A stretch of 64,000 bases of DNA from Zygnema cylindricum (taxonomy: Eukaryota > Streptophyta > Zygnematophyceae > Zygnematales > Zygnemataceae), in NCBI GenBank assembly GCA_037447655.1, contig JBBHKE010001155.1, positions 363,409 to 427,408 on the forward strand, given 5' to 3'. Under the pieces are notes generated by a model, which saw only the letters and a list, made by a program, of their open reading frames with translations, was not told the origin of the DNA and did not search any database. The number at the start of each line of letters is the position of its first letter. Within the stretch, counting starts at the first letter, position 1. Below are positions 50,801 through 59,965 of this stretch, one piece after another. Both the position numbers and the translations under genes were made by a program.

Positions 50801-51089
50801 CTCGGTCGTTTCCGAAAAGGACATGAGTGAAACCGTGATTGCAAATTCAGGGGAGATCCAAGATGCAAGAGACTCACCGGAAACCTCACATTCTCCTATG
50901 GACTTCGAAGAAGTGGGACAAGAACCGGCTTCCAAGGACAGGGGAGTCGATGAGACAGTGAGAAGAAATCCAAGACTTCCATCTGTTCTAGCTTCGGAGT
51001 TTGAGGGAGGAAGGAGGAGCAGCAAAAGGATACAGGAAAAACAAGCCGCGCATAAGGTAACTAAGCTATCTCACCCAGATGAGCCTCAA

Positions 51090-51926
51090 TCTTACTCAGA
51101 GGCAGTGAATAGTCTAGAGAAAGAAAGATGGATTAGAGCCATAAATGATGAGATGGCTTCAATCATGGAAGCAAATACCTAGGAACTAGCGGATTGACCT
51201 CCACACATAAAACCTATTGGGTGTAAATGGGTATTTAAACTAAAACTGAACCCAGATAATATCGTTGAGAGATATAAGGCTCGATAGGTAGCGAAAGGGT
51301 TCACCCAAAAGGAGGGGATTGACTATGAGGAGACCTTTGCTCCAGTTTTTCCGTTCCCCTCAGTAAGGATTTTCCTCAGTCTGGCAGCAGCGGAAGACAT
51401 GGAAATCCATCAGATGGACATTAAGATAGCTTTTCTTAATGGTGAGTTAGAGGAAGAAATTTTCATGAGGCAATCCGAGGGGTTCATGGAAGAAGGAGAA
51501 GAGAGCAAAGTTTGCAGGCTCATAAAATCCTTATATGGACTGAAGCAGGCTCCCCGACAGTGGAATAAGAAACTTGATGAGTTTCTCACCAATCTGGGAT
51601 ATATCCGTATCAGCTCTTACCATTCTATCTATATGTTTGAAGATGAGAATGGTGTCATTTTTATTACAATTTATGTGGACAATTTGCTTGTGTTAAGCAA
51701 GTCTTTGGAGAAGATCAATAGGCTAAAGAAAGATCTTAGGGGCAGATTTGATATGAAGGATTTAGGGGAGGCAAAATATATTTTGGGGATCCAAATGGAG
51801 AGAGATAGGTGGAAGAAGATCATTAGACTTATTCAGAAAGAAGCAATAGGAAATATGCTTGAGAAATTCCAGATGGAAAATGCTAACAGTTGTACCACTC
51901 CCATAGACTTGAAAAAAAGTAAGTGA
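51090..51926 (+). pseudogene. Copia A reverse transcriptase with altered active site
   Basis: RT blocks in order: ERWIRAINDEM, GCKWVFKLKL, VAKGFTQKEGIDYEETFAPV, MDIKIAFLNG, SLYGLKQAPRQWNKKLDEF, then YVDN at 51672-51683 where YVDD is expected. The second catalytic aspartate is therefore Asn (GAC to AAC, one base). Stops occur at 51180, 51196 and 51285. It ends in a stop near 51926 with a frameshift before the RNase H. Confidence 0.88.
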
Positions 51927-51945
51927 TGGGAGTATAGAAGGAGGT

Positions 51946-52674
51946 GTGATGATCTTAGACGATCAGATGAGTCCAGAGGAGAGAGAGTTTATGAAATCTA
52001 TCCCTTATAGACAGGTCGTAGGAAGTTTAATCTATTTTATGAATTGTACCAAGTCGAACATAGCGGCAGCAGTTGGAGTACTCAGTAGGAGTCTTAATGA
52101 TCCTAAGAATAGAGATTGGGAGGCAGTCAAGAGAGTCATGAGATATCTGGTGGGAACTAGAGAGTTATGGTTGCATTTGGGAGGGTAGCACACTGACATC
52201 ACTACTTGGAGTGACGCTAGTTATGGGAACGCACCTATGAGACGATGCACTTCTGGGTATGTGTTGTATGTTGGGGAAGGTGCTTGCTGTTGGAGCAGTA
52301 AGCAACAAAAGGTGGTTGCTCAATCCACTATGGAGGCTGAGTACATGGCCTCTTGTTCTGCTAGGAAAGAATTTATGTGGGTCAAGTCCTTGCTGGAAGA
52401 ATTAGGGTATATGAAGGAGGGAGTGCATGAAGTCTTTTGTGATAATCAAGCGGCCATAGCAATTACAGCCAATCCAAAACACCATTTTAAGGCTAAACAA
52501 ATGGACATAAGATTAAGTTTTGTAAGAGAAAAAGTGGAGAATAAAATAGTGAATCTTGTATATAGATCTGTTGAGGAAATGGTGGCTGACATGATGACCA
52601 AACCTGTGCCCTCTCCAAAGTTAAAATATCGTAGGGAAAAATGTGGATTAAAAGAAAAGCTAAAATTAGACTAG
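51946..52674 (+). pseudogene. Copia A RNase H domain
   Basis: Connection domain PYRQVVGSLIYFMNCTKSNI, then RNase H with TWSDASYG, WSSKQQKVVAQSTMEAEYMA, CDNQAAI and MVADMMTKPVPSPKL. One TAG at 52186-52188; otherwise the frame is open to its normal end. Confidence 0.88.
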
Positions 52675-52687
52675 AAAATAAAGGGAG

Positions 52688-53701
52688 TGTTGAAATAAGT
52701 AGTTTTTGTATTTTCTAGGTCTAAGTTAATTAGCGGAAAACATATAAAGAAAATGTAGGCAGCCTGCCTCCATCTCTTCTCTCTTACCCCCATACTTGTT
52801 GTAGTCACTGAAGGAGAGAGAGAGCGATGGAGCCATGGTTGTCTCAGCTCCATAGGAAGGACTAAAGGGTTGACTTTAAGTCACTCTCAACAAAAGGTTG
52901 AGTCCGGCAGGACTCGAGCCCCCGACCGGCAGAGCGCGGCGTAGCCGTTAGCTCTAACCAGTCTGTGGTAGAAGTCCGTTAGGAGATATAGGGTTTCATT
53001 GAAATTTAAATTATTGTGTAATGCAGAAATCATTTAACTGAAACTCTTTACGACACGCATAGATACAGTTTTACGAAATGCGAAGTACCGTACTAAATTG
53101 AAACGGATGGTGCGCATTTTTTATTACGGCTCAGATTTCATTTCGCGTCAAATCTAACGGCGCACATCATCGCCGAAATCCCAGAATGGTCACTTTGGCA
53201 TTTAGTGACGTGGCATGACCTGGCGCCACGTAGAGAGATGACATTCGGTCGCGGGAATTTTGAGGAACGTACGGACGAGTGGAAAATAGACACGCGTCCG
53301 CCTAATGGCCTTGTCGTACAAAGGCCGTACAGAAAGTACATCGGCAGTAGTACTTTCTGGTACTACACAGTGTTTTGATTGGTTCGTACAGGCAGTAGAT
53401 AGGGGTTGTGAGAGAGAACTAGGAAAAACTAGGACTTAGGAAAATTTAGGTAGATAGTCCTCTCCCTCTTTGAGAGTTTGTATAAATTGGCATCTTTGCC
53501 ACCCTATAACTTATCGGCTGGTTGGTCGTTTTCAGTGATTCTTTTTGCTACGCACTCAAGAGAGTCCAAGCTGCACAAGAGTGCAGTCAAATCGTCAATT
53601 TGCCTTTTTGGGCACTAGTGGTTGTGGCTTGAAGTGGGTTAGTTAAATACTATCTAGAGGCTTTCTGAATTCTGTAGTCCAATGGAGGACACAGAACTGC
53701 A
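52688..53701 (+). repeat. 3' LTR of copia element A
   Basis: 1014 bp, TG...CA ends, TATAAAT at 53481-53487, GA-rich run at 52814-52825. Its last 20 bp repeat the gag start (ATGGAGGACACAGAACTGCA). Contains the antisense tRNA-like block at about 52910-52958. Confidence 0.9.
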
Positions 53702-54283
53702 TGTCTGGTTTGCTTAGGGCTTCATTGTGAAGCTGGTCTTTTGTGGGATTTCGTGAGAGCTTCCTCTTTGCATATTTGATTGTCATGACAACTGCCGGTG
53801 CTTCTTCATCTTCTTCAGTGGCACCAGTTACCTCAAATTAACATGAGTAAGCCAATAATTACGATATGTCGCCTTAGATTGATATAATAATTTGACATAT
53901 TTTTGGAAACATCGCATAAAGTGTATAATTAACACTTTACAATCGATTACGATTTGCGGCCCTTGTCTTTTTGTAGGATTCGCGAAATGATTAGTGTTAG
54001 TACCATGTCATATTTGCGATGCTAATCATTGTGGTACGTACTTCCACGACACCAAAAGTACAAAGAACAATAATGTTGGAAAAAAAACGTACAAAATTTT
54101 CATTTTTTTGGTTTTTTGTTTGACTGACCGTAACCGACTGTTTTTTTTTTCTTGGTGAGTCAAACGACCGTAGCCGTCCGACCCCCTAAATTTGGCAACC
54201 GAATCCGTTCCGCATCCGGCGCGGGCGGTCGGTTAACGGTCGGTCACGGTTTTAGTTGGCCGTTTGCGAACTCTGCCTACAAT
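53702..54283. other. Flank of copia A, possible gag leader of another copia
   Basis: 53787-53838 reads MTTAGASSSSSVAPVTS and then stops, which resembles a copia gag N-terminus. It may belong to the element into which A inserted. 54120-54260 contains repeated GACCGTAACCG-like motifs. Confidence 0.35.
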
Positions 54284-54946
54284 AGTTTGTTGTCTAGCGC
54301 GATGCAATTTGTCGTCTAGCCCATTTCGACCGATTTTCGCGTCCTTCCAGCACATGTTCAATCTTCACATCAAATCACCTCGCGAGGTGATTTTAAATAT
54401 AGTCCAATTAGGTGAGCGAATAAGCAGATGTCGTTGCATGTGTCAGAAAAATTCAATTTTTGTGAGCCGAGTAACGAAAATAAAAACCCCACTGCACGCT
54501 TTCAACCTGTGAGTATTTTTTCCTGTGCGCTAATTTCCGTACATGGGCCGTCTCTCTCAAACACACGTGTCTTCACACATACAGCGTAGGAAAAACATTG
54601 GGCACCTGTCGGCAAGTGGGAAGACGAAAAACGAAACCGCTTTTTTGTGCGTAAGCGAAGGTATTTTAGGGTTTCGACACGTCGACTGCAAGGCGTACGG
54701 ACATTACGAAGTCACAAAAGTTATACACCATGCGGAAAGACGCCTCAAATTGAAGCCGAGTAGAAGTTTCGCCTCATTTTGTGTACCACTTTATCTGTCA
54801 CATTGTTTCGTACACGTCTACGTAAATCACCTTTTTAACTAACAAGCTATTTGCGTTTACATCCGAATGCTCTAAAAGTTGCAGGGAGAATCTTCGCTAA
54901 AAAACAAAGAAACAAGACTAAGTTTTTGTTACATGCGAAAGTACCC
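54284..54946 (-). mobile_element. Harbinger-like MITE, family Q, copy 2 (outer end missing)
   Basis: Inverted relative to 55119-55924 and similar along its length. The inner end is CATGCGAAAGTACCC at 54946, the reverse of the other copy's left terminus. The opposite terminus is absent, so it is truncated on the left. Contains a 22-bp perfect palindrome at 54372-54393. Confidence 0.75.
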
Positions 54947-55118
54947 TGAGCCTTGCGTTTTTGGGGCTCTGTGAACCTGCGAGGTCGGTTTTGCGCATTG
55001 TGAGAGATCCACGTCGCCCCCTATCATCATTTCATTTTACGACGCGCCGCCGAGGAAACATATAAGATACCTAGACTGTACTTAAAGGTTAGAAAGTACA
55101 ATACGTTTCGGATTGTAA

Positions 55119-55924
55119 GGGTACTTTCGCATGTAATCGAAACTTTGTCTTACTACTTTGTTTTTTAGCGAAGATTATCCGTACAACTTCCAAAGCATTT
55201 GGATAAAAACGCAAATAACGTGTTACTTAAAAAAGGGACTTACGTAGACGTGTACGAAACAATTTGACAGATGAAGTGGTACACAAAATTAGGCGAAACT
55301 TCCACTCGGCTTCAATTTGAGGCGTCTCTCCGCACGCTATACAATTTTTGTGACTTCGTAATGTCCGTACGCCATATTATCGACGCGTCGAAACCCTAAA
55401 TTACCTTTCGCTGTCGCACAGAAATGCGGTTTCGTTTTTTGTCTTCCCACTTGCCGACAGGTGCCCAATGATTTTACTCCGCCGTATGTGTGAAGACATG
55501 TGTTTGAGAGAGACGCTGCACGGAAATCAGCGCACGGAAAACAGTACGTGCAGGCTTGAAACATGCAGTGTGATTTTTTTTTGGTACTCCGCGCACAAAA
55601 AATGTAAACAAAATCTGACACGTGCGACAGCGTCTGCCTATTCGTTTAACTGATTGGACTTTATTTCAAATCACCTCGCGAGGTGATTTGATGTAAAGTT
55701 TGAACATGTGCTGAAAGGACGCGAGTGTGGGTCGAAATACGCTAAACAACAAATTTCATTGCGCTAAACGACAAACTACTGGAAGTATAAAGTTTAAAGA
55801 TAACGCAACTTGTACGGTGGTAGTTTCTATTTTTTGGTACGGTTGCGGATTTTCCCGTTTTTTTCTAAGTTATGGAGGAAAAGGACAGAAAGTAACTGTA
55901 AATTTATCATATGCAAAAGTACCC
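55119..55924 (+). mobile_element. Harbinger-like MITE, family Q, copy 1
   Basis: Ends GGGTACTTTCGCATG and ATATGCAAAAGTACCC, flanked by a perfect TAA duplication (55116-55118 and 55925-55927). 806 bp. Contains a 26-bp perfect palindrome at 55666-55691 centred on CGCG. With copy 2 it forms an inverted repeat of about 650-bp arms and a 170-bp spacer. Confidence 0.85.
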
Positions 55925-55927
55925 TAA

Positions 55928-57442
55928 TAACGATGGGCTGTGTACTGAACTCTAGTCGAAAATTCTTGTTTGGCACCATTAGGTAGAAAGTGCGGTTTAG
56001 TGCGTCGGAAATATATGCACTCAAGTTCCTAAAATACTAAAATAGGTTATTACTTATTAGGACAAAGAGCCCAAATCCACGCATTTTCAAATTGCAAAAG
56101 TCAAAATTTTAGATTCAGAATTGAAAATCTAATTGGCTGGAAGCTATTCAGTACCGATAAACTTTGTCTGATTCCAAATGTCGCTGCAAAATATTTCGAG
56201 AACGCAATCTCCACCGGATCAATGTCCAGACGCGTCAATTTAGCAACGACAAGCTTTTAGGATGAGGTTGAGCGGCCTAACAAACAAAAAGTTATGTCTT
56301 CACATGTTTTCTTTACCTTTGTTTTCTTTGGCTATTTTTTAGCATTAAGCGTTTATTTCCCTTTTTTGAACCCTTTTGTACCTTGATAGATTTTCCATCG
56401 TTCTTTTTGAAACAAAGAAAAATTCCAATTTCTAACAAACAAAAAGTTATTTAAAAAAAGCCAAAATTCGAGCTATAAGAAAGGTACAGTACCATGATAG
56501 CATAGGGAAGCGATGACGTCGGATAATTTTGAACTGTTTAAACGTCACCTGTTGCAACGAGCGTCCGAACTTTTACCAAGCATGTGACCGATTACGGGAC
56601 ACGGCGACCGCTTACATGGATGTATCGGGATGGCAAATAGGTGTCAATGACGTGCTCAGTTTTGTTTCCCTCTGGTAATTAATCTACAAAAAAATCCGTA
56701 TTGTATGAAAACTGCTCGAACTTAAACTCAAAATCTCCGAACTTCATAGTTGTTCAAATCGCGCGATTTTTTCCTTTTTTCCGATTAAAACGTATAATTC
56801 GTGACTTTTGAATAAATCGGAAAAAAACGCGATGTACTTTCTGTCCGGTAAACTGAACGGATAATTTACAGAAACTGTACGGTATGTACAGTAAATGTAC
56901 GGTTTTGTACCAAAAAAGTACGGAATTTGACTAAAAGATACGTTGCACTTCGTCGTACTTTCTGTCCGGTAAACTGAACAGAAATTTAACGGGAAACGTA
57001 CGGAATTGTAATTAAATTGTACGGACTATGACGAAAAGAGACGGGAACTGTACGGACAATGTACAAACTGCGTTATATGTAAAACTCAATTTCTCTTACA
57101 TGTACGGAATTGTACGGAAGAAAATTCATTAACGATTTTAACGATTTTTTCAAAAGGTTCAATGCGTTTGTTACGTATAATTCGTCGCGATTAAATCGTT
57201 CGCACGAAACGCCGTGAACAACTATGGTAGAATTCCACATAGATGTCCCGTGCGCATATTACGCACGGTATAAACTAACGAATAATACGTACGGTACGCA
57301 TCAAACGATGTTGAAAAGTTAATAAAATGCGTACCTTGCTTTGTAACCGTACATTATTTCTACACATACTTACAGTGTCCGTCTATGTTCGTACATTTTA
57401 GGGTTATTTTAGGGGACTTTTTAGGGTTTCCAAGACACGTTA
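55928..57442. other. Intergenic DNA with a partial internal duplication
   Basis: No gene seen. TACTTTCTGTCCGGTAAACT occurs at about 56832 and 56964, each followed by GTACGG-rich text, a diverged duplication of about 130 bp. Confidence 0.45.
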
Positions 57443-57855
57443 CACCGCCAATCGTTATTAGCGTGTAAGTTTTTTTAGCGTATAAAAATAATTACCGTGG
57501 TGTACGCTATTTAAGAATTTGAAAATTTTGGAAAAAATCATACATTCTAATTGTTTGGTAATGGTAATTTGGATCTTTGAAAAAAAAAATGTCGGTCGCA
57601 AACATGCTTACACTAATATAGGTCTCCGTACAAAATCTGACAAATCGTACACAAATTTTACATTCACACGGTCGAAACGCGGCTGTCGGACGAATATGTG
57701 CGAGCGGGATTTTTTACGACCTGGCTTTTTTTCCTTTTTAGAACGCACATTCTCATGCGTCCGCGGTTACTAAAAATAATTTATTGTACTTTTTAACTTA
57801 AAAAGGTACATTTATGTACGGTCTGACACTGACCGTACACCACTCTATTTAAGAG
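57443..57855. mobile_element. MITE family E, copy truncated by the assembly gap (relative of E3)
   Basis: Begins CACCGCCAATCGTTATTAG after TA and follows 10688-11100 closely (same AATTACCGTGGTGTACGC, GTCGGTCGCAAACATGC and CATTCTCATGCGTCCGCGG blocks). It ends in CACTCTATTTAAGAG at the N run, where E3 continues for another 125 bp. Confidence 0.85.
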
Positions 57856-57865
57856 NNNNNNNNNN
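57856..57865. other. Assembly gap (10 N)
   Basis: Ten N bases. The copy of family E stops here and retroelement-like sequence begins, so the join may be artificial. Confidence 0.99.
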
Positions 57866-59872
57866 TAATTCAGCATCCGGCGAGTTTCAGGTCTATATCT
57901 CAGTTTGAACACTGGTGTTATTAGCTTTCGGTTGTTGTTTGGGATTAAGGTGAACCTTTTGGGAATAAGTTTTCGGTTTGGGATTAAGATCTGCCGGTTT
58001 TGAGGTTTAGACGTCGGTTCTTTATCTTACTATAGCGGGATTCCTGATCTTATTTTTTCTAATTTAGGATCTAGACGACGTAGGGATTAAGACCTCGGGT
58101 TTAGGGCTTAAGACGTCGGTTTGGGATTAAGACCTCTAATTGGTATTTAAACTACGTTTTAAATCCAAATTGTGGTTTCGGTTCTTTATATCACCGTCGT
58201 CTTATTCTCTGTTTCTAACTTTCCTTCTTTTTCGCCTTTTCTTGTCTGAAAAAAATAAATAAAAAATCTATTAAAAACATAAATTTTATTTATATAAAAA
58301 AAAAATCATTTTGTTTTTGTTTTCCGCTTTTTCTTCCTTTCAATCTTTGTCTCTTATTCTGCTGCCACTATATTTCTTGGCTTTGGTGTTAAACCTAAAT
58401 TTTGCATCAAATTTATGGTTAATCTCCAGAATTAGGGTTTGGCTGCAGAATTCGGGATTTGGGCTCCAGAATTAGGGATGCAGCAGATCTAGGATTTAAT
58501 CTTTTTTATTCTAGTCCTTAGGGCGATATCATTCTATTTCTTGGCTGCAGATTTGGAGTTTTGGCCGTCTAGAATTAGGGTTTGGCTTTTGAATAAGGGT
58601 TTTCCAAGTGGAATTAGGGTTTGTTGTTGGCTTTCGATTATTGTGGTCACAAGTTTGACTCTATATCTGGACTTTGAGCGGCCTACGACTTAATTCTAAC
58701 ACACTTTTCCTATCTATCGCATTTGTGTGTCTTATTGGTTGCTTTTCTTCCACACGAACTCTTTATTTTTTTCCTTCCATTGTTTCCCTAAAATTCCACG
58801 GCGTACATCTTCACGGTACGGACGGGTCTCGCGGAGGGTTTTTTTGGAGAATTTTGCTCGGAGCGAACTTCATGGAACGAATTTTATCCCAGAGAGCTAT
58901 GATAAACCCGACTTGCTTCGAACAAGTTTGGTTCACCCTTAGTGCTCACCAGAGTACTAAAGGTGTTTGTAAGTAGTTGATGCCTTGCGATGTGAAGCGT
59001 TTTGATTTAGAGTGGACACTCGTGTAGTGGATCGGTGTGGAGGGGTTCCATTGTGAACCTTCTTATTGAGAATTTGCATTTTCCGCCTTTCCCTACATGC
59101 CATCTGGCCCTAAGTGGCCTTCGATTTTCGTGTGACTATTTGGAGTGGGATTCCTTGCTAGATCTTGCCGTGGGTGGCACTCTGTAGACCTTTTCCCGGT
59201 TGTGTTGTTGTAGATCTGCACCCAAGGGCGCCTGGATAGCAATTTTTTTGTTTTTATAGATCTGGCCCTTTGGCCTTGCCAACTGTTTGCAGGGTAGAGG
59301 TTTTGGTAAACCGACTTTTTCCTAAACATAACCATCAATCCTTGATAGTGACTGAGTGTGTTGATTGGACGAGTGGATTGGTCTGACACGTGTTGCATCT
59401 CGATTAGGTCGTGCAAAACATTTTATTTTCGTAGTTAGGGTTTCTCTTTTGGTTCATGCCCTCGGATTGGGATAACCTTCCTTTTGAATCCGGTTCCACC
59501 CGAGGTGGTACACTTTATCGTCCTCCGCAGTTAGATTCTTCGGATCTTCCGGAATAGTTGACCACATCCGATCTGGTTGCGGATCGCAGATCGCCGTCAA
59601 CGCAGTCTGGTCTGACATCTACGTCATCATTGTCCTCAATTTCATCTAGGTCATACTTACAGGGGACCGAAGAAGACTTTAAAGAGGAAACCTTTGTTGA
59701 AATAAGTAGTTTTTAGTATATTTTCTAGGTCTAAATTTATTTGAAAAGAAAATGTAGGCAGCCTGCCTCTATCTCTTCTCTCTCTCTCGCCCCCATACTT
59801 GTTGTAGTCACTGAAGGAGAGAGAGAGAGAGCAATGGAGCCATGGCTGGCTCAACTCCATAGGAAGGACTAA

Positions 59873-59892
59873 AGAGTGGCTTAAGCCACTCT
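59873..59892. repeat. Near-perfect palindrome in the solo LTR
   Basis: AGAGTGGCTTAAGCCACTCT pairs with itself over the full 20 bp. The copy in element A's 3' LTR is degenerate (GTTGACTTTAAGTCACTCTC). Confidence 0.8.
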
Positions 59893-59914
59893 CAACAAAA
59901 GGTTGAGTCCGGCA

Positions 59915-59965
59915 GGACTCGAACCCCCGACAGGCAGAGTGCGGCGTAGCCGTTAGCTCTAACCA
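59915..59965 (-). other. Antisense tRNA-like block (A- and B-box motifs) in the LTR
   Basis: On the minus strand: TGGTTAGAGCT (59965-59955), then GGTTCGAGTCC (59925-59915). These match tRNA A-box-end and B-box signatures at usable spacing. A full cloverleaf is not convincing: the acceptor ends do not pair. The same block is in the 3' LTR at about 52910-52958. It could be a tRNA-derived remnant or a Pol III promoter-like element. Confidence 0.4.

Larger units (their letters stand above)
47409..53701 (+). mobile_element. Ty1/copia retrotransposon A, two LTRs, decayed
   Basis: Order is LTR, gag, protease, integrase, RT, RNase H, polypurine tract, LTR, which is the copia order. The 3' LTR (52688-53701) starts TGTTGAAATAAG directly after AAAGGGAG and ends GAACTGCA. 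The solo LTR at 59695-60737 independently fixes both ends. The 5' LTR is diverged in its first 230 bp and starts CCGTTAAATAAG rather than TGTTG. No matching 5-bp duplication is seen around the whole element (TACGC versus TGTCT), so one end may be recombinant. Multiple stops and frameshifts make it non-functional. Confidence 0.88.

Noticed and set aside
47409-53701. Target-site duplication around complete copia element A
   Set aside because: The bases next to the two LTRs (TACGC and TGTCT) do not match, so no duplication is claimed.
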